This document shows, one piece after another, positions 26,344 through 35,495 of a stretch of DNA of 64,000 nt. The notes under the pieces are model-generated. The model was not told the DNA's origin and ran no database searches. It saw only the letters and a program-made list of their open reading frames with translations. Numbering within the stretch: the stretch's first letter is position 1; the number at the start of each line of letters is the position of its first letter. This DNA is from Thalassolituus sp. UBA674. Its GTDB lineage: Bacteria; Pseudomonadota; Gammaproteobacteria; Pseudomonadales; Oceanobacteraceae. Where the stretch lies: NCBI GenBank assembly GCA_002298335.1, contig DBNK01000003.1, positions 250,170-314,169 of the forward strand, given 5' to 3'. Made by a program: the position numbers and the translations under genes.

Positions 26344-27572
26344 GTATTTCTGCACCAGGGCAACCTTGGTATGTTTTCTCTCTGGATAAAGTATTCAGGC
26401 TGATGTTTGTTTTGTCACTTCTCCTTATTGTAATTAATCTCGACCGGTTTGGTATTAAAGGAAATCCGGTTGAAAAATTAGTAATGATACTTACTTTAGT
26501 AGTATTGTACTTCAAAAACGGAATACCTAAAAATATCTTAGTTTTAGTGTCAGTGATATTGGGAATTACGCTTATTTCAGCGATTTTTACTGATCACCCT
26601 CAGTTTTCATGGAAGTACTATTTCAATGGCCTGATCAGCTTTATGGTCTTCCTTTTTCTACTGGTGACACGTTTAAATAGCAAAGATGTTTTCTTTGTCA
26701 TGCGATTTATGTGTTTATTGCCGTTTATATGCCTTGTTGTTGGAGTCGTATATTTTGCAGCAGGAATAAGCAGTGTGTATGGTGTGGATTTCTTAGGCGT
26801 TGTCAGACTGAAAGGGTCTATTGAAGCAGCCTATTTTGGTGCTTTGGCAGGCAATGCAGTAATAGCCAGTGTGTTCCTGTTAGATAGAACCGGTGAAAAA
26901 AAATACCTTCTCCTGGCTGTTGTTAATTTAGGCTTTATGCTCTTAAGCGGTTCCAGAATGGCAACGGCGATTACAGTTATGAATACCTTCTTCCTGTTCT
27001 TCTGGGGATTTAATGGAAGAACAAGTTTTAAGTTTTATCTGACATATTTTGGTGTTCTGATTCTGTCACCAGCGATAATTTATCTTTCCATTGGACTATT
27101 TACCAGATTTGGCAGTGATTCGATGAGTGGTCGTGATATTCTTTGGGAGTATTTTGAACATATATCACAGCTTTACCACAACTTTGGAGTCGGGTTAGGG
27201 CATCAGTACATACTTATAGATGAAAGATTGAAAGAGCTGACAAAAACGGTAGCCGCTCATAATGAGTATCTTCGGCTTCAGCTCGAAATTGGATATTACA
27301 TGTCCTGGATGGTTTTTGCTCTGATAGGTCTGATGCTGATGGTCCATATTTTGAATGTCAGAAAAAAAATAAATGTAAATTTTCTGGCTTATGCTTCGTC
27401 GGTTTTCAGCTTTTATATATTTTGTATCACTGATAATGCAATGAGCGTCACATTTATTTTTATGCATTTCTGGCTTGTAGGTTTAGCCAGTATGGATTAC
27501 AAGTCTCCGCTCGCAACTGGAGTGACAGAAAGCAGCGTGTTCAGAAGTATTTCAGCGAGGGGTGGTAATTGA
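26337..27572 (+). CDS. wzy: Wzy-like O-antigen/exopolysaccharide polymerase
   Basis: A 411-aa polytopic membrane protein with about ten to eleven helices. A periplasmic loop near residues 270-330 contains SGRDILWEYFEHISQ, GVGLGHQYILIDE and AAHNEYLRLQLEIGY; the G-x-G...H-N-x-Y/F motif is the polymerase/ligase signature. It starts with GTG at 26337, overlapping the end of a 17-codon frame. As usual for Wzy proteins, sequence similarity to named examples is low; the call rests on topology, the motif and the Wzx and Wzc-like partners in the same locus. Confidence 0.8.
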   Translation: MLSISAPGQPWYVFSLDKVFRLMFVLSLLLIVINLDRFGIKGNPVEKLVMILTLVVLYFKNGIPKNILVLVSVILGITLISAIFTDHPQFSWKYYFNGLISFMVFLFLLVTRLNSKDVFFVMRFMCLLPFICLVVGVVYFAAGISSVYGVDFLGVVRLKGSIEAAYFGALAGNAVIASVFLLDRTGEKKYLLLAVVNLGFMLLSGSRMATAITVMNTFFLFFWGFNGRTSFKFYLTYFGVLILSPAIIYLSIGLFTRFGSDSMSGRDILWEYFEHISQLYHNFGVGLGHQYILIDERLKELTKTVAAHNEYLRLQLEIGYYMSWMVFALIGLMLMVHILNVRKKINVNFLAYASSVFSFYIFCITDNAMSVTFIFMHFWLVGLASMDYKSPLATGVTESSVFRSISARGGN

Positions 27573-28534
27573 TGGAAGCATCCTCTCAGAAGTCAGCGAC
27601 TATTTACATCTATCCTGGTACATTAAAAACCAATGAGTATATCAGTTCACTATTCCGCGTACTCCAAAAGGCTGGGTTTCGAACTAGGGCATTGAATTCT
27701 TCTCTTCGATCTCTCTTTGATAGCGGTTTTTCGAGAAAGGATATTGCGGTTCTTAATTGGTTTGAAGACCGCGTTGCGTGGAACAGAGGTTTAACTGCAT
27801 TCATAAAAACTCTTGTGTTTCTTATTCTTCTGAGAGTCCGTTTCAAGAAAGTTGTGTGGGTGAGACATAACCTTAAGCCACATACAGAATACTCAAAAGT
27901 CACTTACGGGGTGGTAATACGCTTATTGAATTTACTGTCAGACCAAACAGTCACTCACCGTCCCGTTAATGAAATAAAATCTGTATATGTTCCACACCCT
28001 ATGTACGCATTTGATGTTTCATCGTCAGGAATAAAAGACGTGCCGTTCCTGTGGTTTGGAGCTATTAAGCGGTATAAAGGACTGACAGAGTTACTTTCAA
28101 GTTGGCCTTCGAATGTTCAGTTGATAATCGCAGGAAAATGTTCTGATGACGAGTTGTTGAGTGAAATAACAGATGTGATAGAAACCAGAAAGCTAAAAGT
28201 GACCTGGTACAACAGGTTTTTAGAGTATGACGACCTGAACGCTCTGATCGCAAGATCTGATATTGTTGTTATGTCTCACTCTGAGGATAGTATGATTGTT
28301 AGTGGGATATTTTACCATGCAATGTCCGTAGGCTCAGGCATTCTTATGAAAAAGTGCAGGTTGTATGATGAGTATTTGATTAATTACCCATTTGTCGCTT
28401 CATATTCTGAAGGTGACCTCTCGGATGACTTTCTTAACAATATTTCCCGAAGGTTGCCTGTTGATTATAAGATACCTGAGGAGTTTTGTGATGAAAATAT
28501 CAGTCGCGACTGGTCAAGACTTCTGAGTATCTAA
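27572..28534 (+). CDS. GT-B-fold glycosyltransferase
   Basis: A 320-aa protein with a two-domain GT-B layout. Early VVWVRHNLKPHT has the acceptor-side His seen in this group. The second domain holds FLWFGAIKRYKGLTELLSSWP, the usual donor-domain start (G-x-I-x-x-Y/K-G), and late SHSEDSMIVSGIFYHAMSVGSG, where the E and the following small residues bind the nucleotide sugar. ATG at 27572 shares one base with the previous stop; GAGGGG lies upstream. The specific sugar is unknown. Confidence 0.78.
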   Translation: MEASSQKSATIYIYPGTLKTNEYISSLFRVLQKAGFRTRALNSSLRSLFDSGFSRKDIAVLNWFEDRVAWNRGLTAFIKTLVFLILLRVRFKKVVWVRHNLKPHTEYSKVTYGVVIRLLNLLSDQTVTHRPVNEIKSVYVPHPMYAFDVSSSGIKDVPFLWFGAIKRYKGLTELLSSWPSNVQLIIAGKCSDDELLSEITDVIETRKLKVTWYNRFLEYDDLNALIARSDIVVMSHSEDSMIVSGIFYHAMSVGSGILMKKCRLYDEYLINYPFVASYSEGDLSDDFLNNISRRLPVDYKIPEEFCDENISRDWSRLLSI

Positions 28535-28553
28535 ATAGTACAAGGCATATTAA

Positions 28554-29969
28554 ATGGTTTTTAAATCCGGGGCCTGGAGTATATTTGGTACTCTTTCTGA
28601 AAGGTTGTTTACTGTTGCAACCTATGTGATTGTATCCCGACAAGTAGAGCCGGTTGAATTTGGCCATCTTATCCTGGTTTTTTTATATCTCGAATTAATT
28701 TCTTACTTTGCATCTTTTGGTGTTAAAGATAATGTAATATGCAAGACCGATCTGTCCGAAGACTTCCTCTCGACTGCTAAGTTATTTGTTTCAGTGCTGG
28801 CTCTCCTCCTTATTGCAGTATCGCTAGCAATTGTTGCACCAGTGGCTTATATGGCCTCCGGGGCTGAGTTGGCTGGATTGTTTGCGATTATGGCACTACA
28901 ACCAGCGTTTATGTGCATGTCTGAGTTCTATCAGGGGATTCTGATCAGACGTAAAAAGTTCAAAGAACTTGCTCTCCGAAAATCAGCGATCGCGCTATTG
29001 TCCGGCGTGGCAGGTTTTGTTTCAGCCATGTCAGGCTTCGGAATTTTTTCTATCATAGTCGCCAGATATGTTTACTATATAACAGACCTAATAGTGGTCT
29101 ACTTTCTTGCCGGAGTGCATTCCTCCTTCGGTTACTCCAAAAAGGAAATGTCGGATATCTGGCAGTTTGGTTGGAGGCTGTCTTTATCCCAGATTCTGAG
29201 CTTTGCCGGAGGAAAAAATACAGATCTCATGGCCACTGCCTTTCTCGGTCCGGTGTTTCTGGCAATTATTGATGTCGGAAGAAAGTTTCTCCTCACTTTC
29301 TATACCGCGTTCCTTTCTCCATTAACAAGTGTTTCTTTATCATATATCTCAAAGTCTGAATCTCCGGTTGCAACATATTACAGTTTTGTGCGCTCCAATA
29401 TAGTTCTCTTTGTTCCGGTTGTCTGTATGATGGGATTCTTTTCGGATGAAATCATTACAATCGTCTTTGGAGATAAATGGGTTGATAGTATATCTGTATT
29501 ATTGATTTTGTCATTAACATCGGTTGCTCAGATTTCCATTAGATATATTGGGAATATCTGTATTAAATTTGGTCGTCCGGATGTTGTGGTTAGTATTAAT
29601 CTTATTAATATTCTAATTCTTACAGCGGTGTGCCTGTCAGCCATGTTGTTTTCTGCAGATTTACTTGTTCTGCTTATTTCTGTTGTAGTTGCTACCTACA
29701 TTTCAACGGTGGTTAGGGCTGTATATGTTACTATGCACCTTGATATTCCTCTTCTTCCTTTCTTTCGTATCCTGCTTGAAGGGGCTCTGGTATATGCATT
29801 CTTTTATCTTTCGTCAATGTTTGTCTCTGGTGTCGTATTGTCTTACCTTATTGCAGATAATATATTGTGGGAGATTTTTGTCATGGCGCTGACGGCTTTC
29901 GTGAATTTGACTTTATATGCACCATTTTTGTATCTGGTACTTAAGAATGAATTGCGTCATCTGAGATGA
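28554..29969 (+). CDS. wzx: Wzx-like polysaccharide flippase
   Basis: A 471-aa oligosaccharide flippase of the MATE/Wzx (MVF) superfamily with about twelve to fourteen helices. The N-terminal segment RLFTVATYVIVSRQVEPVEFG is the typical first helix and turn (R-x-L-x-P/V-x-x-FG) of the RfbX/Wzx group. It would move the undecaprenyl-linked repeat unit to the periplasmic face for the Wzy-like polymerase three genes upstream. The gene is notably AT-rich. A weak ribosome-binding site precedes the ATG. Confidence 0.85.
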   Translation: MVFKSGAWSIFGTLSERLFTVATYVIVSRQVEPVEFGHLILVFLYLELISYFASFGVKDNVICKTDLSEDFLSTAKLFVSVLALLLIAVSLAIVAPVAYMASGAELAGLFAIMALQPAFMCMSEFYQGILIRRKKFKELALRKSAIALLSGVAGFVSAMSGFGIFSIIVARYVYYITDLIVVYFLAGVHSSFGYSKKEMSDIWQFGWRLSLSQILSFAGGKNTDLMATAFLGPVFLAIIDVGRKFLLTFYTAFLSPLTSVSLSYISKSESPVATYYSFVRSNIVLFVPVVCMMGFFSDEIITIVFGDKWVDSISVLLILSLTSVAQISIRYIGNICIKFGRPDVVVSINLINILILTAVCLSAMLFSADLLVLLISVVVATYISTVVRAVYVTMHLDIPLLPFFRILLEGALVYAFFYLSSMFVSGVVLSYLIADNILWEIFVMALTAFVNLTLYAPFLYLVLKNELRHLR

Positions 29970-30125
29970 TAACTTGGATTAAATACACAGTGTGTGTCAT
30001 GATGAGTAAACCTTTAGGTGCAGTTTTTGGCTGAAATGGAATTAAGTATATAGGTGTATTGAATTTGCTCTGAGCATCAAATTCATATGGTTGTAGTTGT
30101 TTTGACCTGTTTAAAAGGTGGGTAA

Positions 30126-31443
30126 ATGTCTGGTAATCCAGTGGGCGATCTCTGTACAGGATGTGGATCGTGTGTTGCAGCGATCTGACGATCGACTTGA
30201 AATGAAATGGAATTCATTGGGCTTTCTTGAACCCGCCTTGACTGGATTGGGAGACATTGATCCTGATGTAGTTAAATACTGCCCATTCAACAAAACTCCC
30301 GATCCTGAGATCGAGACAGAGGATGAACTTTCGGGTATTTTTTTAAAAGATGCACCTGAGTTTGATAATAAGCTTGGAAGATATTTTAAGAACTATATTG
30401 GTTACAGTAATGAGTTCAGAGAGAGCTCCTCTTCCGGTGGGTTGGCGACCTCCATATTAAATGGTCTTTTGATAGACGGGATTGTTTCTGGAATCTTTGT
30501 TGTGACGGAGGTTGATGGTTCTTATGGCTATCAGATGATGGTTGATGTTGAAGATATAACTACAATATCAAAGACCAGATATATCCCAGTAACTCTCGTT
30601 GAGCTGTTTGAAAAAATAAATGAATTTGAAGGGGCGGTGGCCGTTACCGGTGTTGCTTGTTTTATTAAAGCTATCCGTATACGTAAGTATTATGATCCGA
30701 CGTTGATAAGTAAAATTCCTTTTCTTATCGGAATAATATGTGGTGGATGGAAAAGTAGGTTCTTTACCGATTTTTTGTCTGTTAAAACTGGTATTGAAGC
30801 AGGGTATTCACATCAGGATTACAGAATAAAGGAAGGGTCCTTAAGCGCATATAACTACTCTTATGGCGCTTTCGATAAATCCGATGGTGAATTCAAGACA
30901 ATAAAGATGAAAGAGTTGGGGGATAGGTGGGGAACTGGACTATTTAAGTCTCCTGCTTGTGACTTCTGTAGTGATGTTATGAATGAATTGTGCGATATAT
31001 CCTGGGGGGATGCATGGATTGCAGGTTACAAAGAAGACAACAAGGGGCACAGTATTGCTATTGTCAGAACTCAGAAAGCCATGGCTCTTATTGCTTCGTT
31101 AATAGCTGAAGGCGATCTGAAGCTCGAGGATATGACTGTTGAAAAAATGATTGAATCTCAGTCTTCCAGTTTCTACCATAGACAAGACACATTAGCCTTT
31201 CGAGTTTTACCCCGAAAGCTTTTCCTGATTCCGTCTCCTCCAGTTCGAAATAGGCTAAAATCAAATATCTCACCTAGATTTTCTCTAGTCCAAATTTGTC
31301 GTCTTGTTACGAGAAAGTCCAGCTTATATTACTGGAAGAGTACTTCTGGCCCTGAGGGGTACAGTGAAAAGATGAAACTTTTTCTTAAGCTCTTGTTTTT
31401 TACGACTAAAATTTACCATAAACTGCGCAGGTTTGGATTATGA
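30126..31443 (+). pseudogene. Coenzyme F420 hydrogenase/dehydrogenase beta-subunit-like protein, frameshifted
   Basis: The family opens with a ferredoxin-like 4Fe-4S cluster. Here the ATG at 30126, well placed behind AAAAGGTGGG, gives a peptide ending DLCTGCGSCVAAI and then a stop at 30186-30188. The rest of the protein, from SDDRLEMKWNSLGF, lies in another frame, from about 30184 to 31443. A net loss of two bases, or gain of one, near 30181-30187 would join the frames; a two-base loss would also restore the missing fourth Cys. The downstream part has the conserved SSSSGGLATSIL and the CDFC...ELCDISWGDAW region. In polysaccharide loci these proteins accompany pyruvyl transferases. It may be a real inactivation or a sequencing error. 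Confidence 0.75.
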
Positions 31444-31483
31444 TGCTTTTCTGTTACAGTTCCTATATCTATGAGGGATTTTC

Positions 31484-32626
31484 ATGAAGGTTGCAGTTTT
31501 AACATTACCCCTCCATACCAACTATGGTGGAAATCTTCAGGCTTATGCATTAATGGAAACTCTGAAGCTGCTCGAATGTGAGCCTCTTTTTATCAGGCGT
31601 GCCAAAGAAAGAAGATCTCTTAAATCCTGGTGTGTAATTCTATTAAAGCGTTTCATTAAATGCCTGAAAGTACGTTCTTTTGAATCTTTACTTCCCGAAT
31701 TCAAAGAGTCCAGAGAGACACCGTTTACGAATTATTATTCTGAAATATTTATTAAGGATTGGATAATTCCTTCTTCAGTTCCTATTCGTTCTTCAGGTCA
31801 GCTGGCTGATGTTATCCTTGAGAGTAAGATGGATGCAGTTATTGTGGGGAGTGATCAGGTATGGCGTCCCTCATATGCTCCAAATATTTATGATTATTTT
31901 CTGGGATTTTTATCTGAAAATAAAAGCATCAAAAAGATCACTTATGCCGCATCGTTCGGTACAAGAGATTGGCTCTTTGATACTTTGCAAACTGAAAGGT
32001 GTTCTCATCTTCTGCGAGAGTTTGATTCAGTGTCTGTACGTGAAGACTCTGCTGTCACAATGTGTCAGGAAAGGTTCGGTGTTATTGCCCGACATGTGCT
32101 TGATCCAACAATGCTTATCCCGCTGAGTTTATACAGAAATGTAGTCACTGATAAAGATTTGGTAAAGTATAACTACTCTTCAATTTCCTATGTTCTCGAT
32201 GAGGCTGATGATGTTGGTCGCTTGATGGATCATATCGATAATTATTTCAATGGAGAGCTTATACGCATCAATTCAAGAATTGAAAATAAAGATGCACCAT
32301 TGGTGGAGAGGATAGCACCGTCAGTTTCATCATGGCTGGCTTCATTCATGAACAGTGAATATGTTGTAACTGATTCCTTTCACGCTTGTGTATTCAGTAT
32401 CCTGTTTAATAAGAAGTTTTTTGTTTATTGTAATCCTAAAAGAGGTAAGTCCCGTTTCGAGTCATTACTGAAGATGTTTGACCTTGAATCAAGAATGATT
32501 TCAAGTATAGAAGATTTTGATGGCATTGTTGAACAGGAGATCGATTGGAGCGGGGTTAATCAACAAGTAAGCCTTGAGCGCGAAAATTCACTGTCTTACT
32601 TGCGCGGAGCCCTGTTTGGTGAGTAA
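31484..32626 (+). CDS. Polysaccharide pyruvyl transferase family protein
   Basis: A 380-aa member of the PS_pyruv_trans family, which transfers pyruvyl from phosphoenolpyruvate to a sugar to form a ketal. It opens KVAVLTLPLHTNYGGNLQAYAL, with the N-Y/F-G-G-x-L-Q-A-Y signature, and has VIVGSDQVWRPSY and VVTDSFHACVFSILFNKKFF, the family's D-S-F-H motif. GAGGGA lies upstream of the ATG. Its neighbours, an F420-beta-like gene before and a GT2 gene after, are the usual company. It predicts a pyruvylated, acidic polymer. Confidence 0.9.
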   Translation: MKVAVLTLPLHTNYGGNLQAYALMETLKLLECEPLFIRRAKERRSLKSWCVILLKRFIKCLKVRSFESLLPEFKESRETPFTNYYSEIFIKDWIIPSSVPIRSSGQLADVILESKMDAVIVGSDQVWRPSYAPNIYDYFLGFLSENKSIKKITYAASFGTRDWLFDTLQTERCSHLLREFDSVSVREDSAVTMCQERFGVIARHVLDPTMLIPLSLYRNVVTDKDLVKYNYSSISYVLDEADDVGRLMDHIDNYFNGELIRINSRIENKDAPLVERIAPSVSSWLASFMNSEYVVTDSFHACVFSILFNKKFFVYCNPKRGKSRFESLLKMFDLESRMISSIEDFDGIVEQEIDWSGVNQQVSLERENSLSYLRGALFGE

Positions 32627-33665
32627 TTCTACACCCTCTGTGTCAATTATTGTTCCTGCATATAACTCAGAGAAGTGTATTGTTTCTTGTATTAATTCAG
32701 TCTTAGTGCAAAGTTATAACGATTTCGAATTGATTGTTGTGAATGACGGATCTCTTGATCGTACTCCTGAGATTATTAGGCGATTCTCTGAATATGATCA
32801 AAGAGTCAAGTTTATTTCTATTCCTAACTCAGGGGTGAGTGTAGCCCGGCAGGTTGGCTTTGAGGCTTCCTGTGGTGACTGGGTTACCTTTCTTGACTCT
32901 GATGACTTTATAGATACCGACTTTATCAAAAATATGATTTCGGTCTCTGATGAGAGTGATTTGGTGGTTTCGTCATATACTGAAATATTTGATAGCAGAA
33001 AGATTGTTTATGATGTTGATTCCAATTACTACTCAGTTCTTAATCTACCCCTTTTTTTGGGGAATCACTTAAGTTCCTGTCTGGTGCGTGCTCCCTGGGG
33101 AAAGTTATTTAAACGCAATGGTTTTTTATCGGAGATGAAATCGCCCCTCTTTATTCAGAATATGAGCATAGGAGAGGATACTGTTTTTATGCTGAATTTT
33201 CTCTCTATGAAACCAAGGATCAGAGAGTGCGGATCTTCCAGGTATTACTGGGACCGTCGTAATGATTCTTCACTCACGAAATCCTCTGTGCCGGATGCCT
33301 GGATTGATTTCCTAGTCATCTATTACGACATGCTACATAATTTGTGCGATCTTGAACCGATACGGGAAAAGGTTGATTACGATCTTATTATGAAGGTCGG
33401 TGCCACGGTTGACCGAATAGCTTCAGTGGGCGGAGATACGAAGTTTAATCAGTTAAAGAGGTTGAGTGTTTTTGCCAAAAATTCCATTTCTCATTCTTCA
33501 TACTGGAGTGATAGAAGGTTCTGGGTACCCGGTGTAAAGTACCTGATAGTTCGTTACTCACCCAGTTTTTCTCTAATGTATCACACTCTTGTCCTATTGA
33601 ATGACTCGATCTTGAGACTGAGAAATATAAAGAAACGATTTCGCTCGGATTCTAACCCAAGGTAA
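32619..33665 (+). CDS. Glycosyltransferase family 2
   Basis: A 348-aa GT-A glycosyltransferase. SVSIIVPAYNSEKCIVSCIN, LIVVNDGSLDRTPEI and VTFLDSDDFIDTDFI are the canonical core motifs, the last containing D-x-D. The start is GTG at 32619, eight bases before the stop of the preceding gene, with GGAG well spaced upstream; the frame extends further upstream but into the other gene. It is the last gene of the AT-rich block. The donor is not predictable. Confidence 0.9.
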   Translation: MSNSTPSVSIIVPAYNSEKCIVSCINSVLVQSYNDFELIVVNDGSLDRTPEIIRRFSEYDQRVKFISIPNSGVSVARQVGFEASCGDWVTFLDSDDFIDTDFIKNMISVSDESDLVVSSYTEIFDSRKIVYDVDSNYYSVLNLPLFLGNHLSSCLVRAPWGKLFKRNGFLSEMKSPLFIQNMSIGEDTVFMLNFLSMKPRIRECGSSRYYWDRRNDSSLTKSSVPDAWIDFLVIYYDMLHNLCDLEPIREKVDYDLIMKVGATVDRIASVGGDTKFNQLKRLSVFAKNSISHSSYWSDRRFWVPGVKYLIVRYSPSFSLMYHTLVLLNDSILRLRNIKKRFRSDSNPR

Positions 33666-33877
33666 TAATCTGTAAATGCTCTTTCTACGTCCGGAATATG
33701 CCTTTGACTTCAGTTTGGGTTTTTAATCCTTATTCCCAACCGCACAATCCAGGTGTCGAAAATTGACTTTGCTGCGATGAAGTATCAAGGCGTATAACGC
33801 TTTGACTATGATCCGGCCTTTGACCGGGCTATAGTTGCACTCTGTTCGTATCAGCACACTGTGCTGTAAAGTTTTGG

Positions 33878-33903
33878 GAGATGACCTGTGTGTCATCTCT
33901 TTG
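33878..33903 (+). terminator. Hairpin/attenuator upstream of manC
   Basis: GAGATGAC (33878-33885) pairs with GTCATCTC (33892-33899) around CTGTGT, followed by TTTGT. It separates the AT-rich glycosyltransferase block from manC and may be a terminator or attenuator. The rest of 33666-33939 has no gene. Confidence 0.5.
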
Positions 33904-33910
33904 TAGTTCC

Positions 33911-33942
33911 AGGAGGAGCCCTGTTGTAGGGCATTAGTTATG
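33911..33942 (+). promoter_or_regulatory. manC ribosome-binding site with a hairpin before the start codon
   Basis: AGGAGG at 33911-33916 is 24 bases before the ATG. The intervening GCCCT (33918-33922) and AGGGC (33928-33932) can pair, shortening the effective spacing. No in-frame ATG, GTG or TTG occurs closer, so the ATG at 33940 is the start. Confidence 0.5.
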
Positions 33943-35397
33943 TCAATGATTCCAGTCATTATGGCCGGAGGGTCCGGTACCCGCCTCTGGCCGCTTTCAC
34001 GCACCTCTTTCCCCAAGCAGTTCCTGACTCTGGGCTTTGAGCAGACTATGTTGCAGCAGACGGCAGCTCGCCTTAAAGGTCTGACAGACGTTGCTCCTAT
34101 CGTGATCACGAATGAAGAGCACCGTTTTCTTGCCGCTGAGCAGCTGCGCCAGATGGGGCAGTCTGCCACGATTCTTCTGGAGCCCGTTGGGCGTAACACG
34201 GCACCTGCGATTGCACTGGCGGCTCTGCAAGCTCTGAAGAATGTCCAGGACGCGCAGGGTGACGAGCCTCCTGTACTGCTGATTCTGGCTGCGGACCACG
34301 TTATCAAAGATACATCTGCATTTCAGGCTGCTGTTAAGGCATTACTTCCTGACGTCCAGCAGGGACGATTCGGGACATTAGGGATTGTGCCTACTGAGGC
34401 CGCTACCGGCTATGGGTATATCCGTGCCGGGCTGGCGCGGAACAATCTGTTTGTCGTAGAAGAGTTTGTTGAGAAGCCGGACTCTGATACTGCTCAGTCT
34501 TACATTGATTCCGGAAACTACTACTGGAACAGTGGGATGTTTCTGATACGTGCAGACCGTTATCTTGAAGAGCTTGAGAAATTCCGTCCGGATATCTATT
34601 CCGTGTGCAAGTCGGCAATGGCTGATACCACCTCGGATCTGGATTTTGTGCGGGCTGATAAGGATATCTTCAGTGTTTGCCCGGATGAGTCAATAGATTA
34701 TGCGGTTATGGAACCATTGGCATCTGGTCAGGATTCTTCTCAGGTAGTCGTCGCGCCTCTGGATGCTGGATGGAGTGATGTTGGCAGTTGGTCGGCCTTG
34801 TGGGACATTGCTGATAAGTGTGCTGATGGTAATGCGGTTCTGCATACGGGGGGTGATGAGGGTTCAGCCATCACTGAGGATACTGTTAACAGTCTGATCA
34901 GTACCTCTGATCGCCTGGTGGCAACCCTGGGGGTGCAGGATCTGATAATCGTGGACACTAAAGATGCTGTACTGATTGCCCATCGGGATAAGGTACAGGA
35001 TGTGAAAAAGATTGCTGCCCAGATCAAAGCGGAAGGTGGATCTCAGCACCAGTTCCACCGCGAAGTATACCGTCCGTGGGGGCGCTATGATTCTGTGGAT
35101 AATGGGCAGCGTTATCAGGTTAAGCGTATCACTGTGAAGCCTGGTGCTAAGCTTTCGGTTCAGATGCATCACCATCGTGCAGAGCACTGGATCGTTGTCT
35201 CCGGTACCGCAAGGGTCACCAACGGTGATGACACCTTCCTGGTGACGGAGAATGAGTCTACGTATATTCCTATCGGGCAAGTTCATTGCCTTGAAAACCC
35301 TGGCAAGGTAGAACTGGAGATGATTGAGGTTCAGTCAGGTTCCTATCTTGGGGAGGACGATATCGTCCGCTTTGAGGATAAGTACGGTCGCGCCTGA
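33940..35397 (+). CDS. manC: Mannose-1-phosphate guanylyltransferase / mannose-6-phosphate isomerase
   Basis: A 485-aa bifunctional enzyme that makes GDP-mannose. The N-terminal pyrophosphorylase domain begins IPVIMAGGSGTRLWPLSRTS with the activator motif GGSGTRLWPLSR; VEKPD and the GYGYIRAG stretch follow. The C-terminal cupin (type II isomerase) has REVYRPWGRYDSVD, QMHHHRAEHWIVVSGTA and YIPIGQVHCLENPG, holding the metal-binding His residues. It supplies GDP-mannose, or its derivatives, to this locus. Confidence 0.95.
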   Translation: MSMIPVIMAGGSGTRLWPLSRTSFPKQFLTLGFEQTMLQQTAARLKGLTDVAPIVITNEEHRFLAAEQLRQMGQSATILLEPVGRNTAPAIALAALQALKNVQDAQGDEPPVLLILAADHVIKDTSAFQAAVKALLPDVQQGRFGTLGIVPTEAATGYGYIRAGLARNNLFVVEEFVEKPDSDTAQSYIDSGNYYWNSGMFLIRADRYLEELEKFRPDIYSVCKSAMADTTSDLDFVRADKDIFSVCPDESIDYAVMEPLASGQDSSQVVVAPLDAGWSDVGSWSALWDIADKCADGNAVLHTGGDEGSAITEDTVNSLISTSDRLVATLGVQDLIIVDTKDAVLIAHRDKVQDVKKIAAQIKAEGGSQHQFHREVYRPWGRYDSVDNGQRYQVKRITVKPGAKLSVQMHHHRAEHWIVVSGTARVTNGDDTFLVTENESTYIPIGQVHCLENPGKVELEMIEVQSGSYLGEDDIVRFEDKYGRA

Positions 35398-35495
35398 TAT
35401 CCCCGTTCGGCTCCATTCCTGCCATTCGTTTACTGTGAGTGACAGCTAAGCAGGTTCAGGTATAGTCATTACTTTCTGTTAATGTGGGAGTGGCT

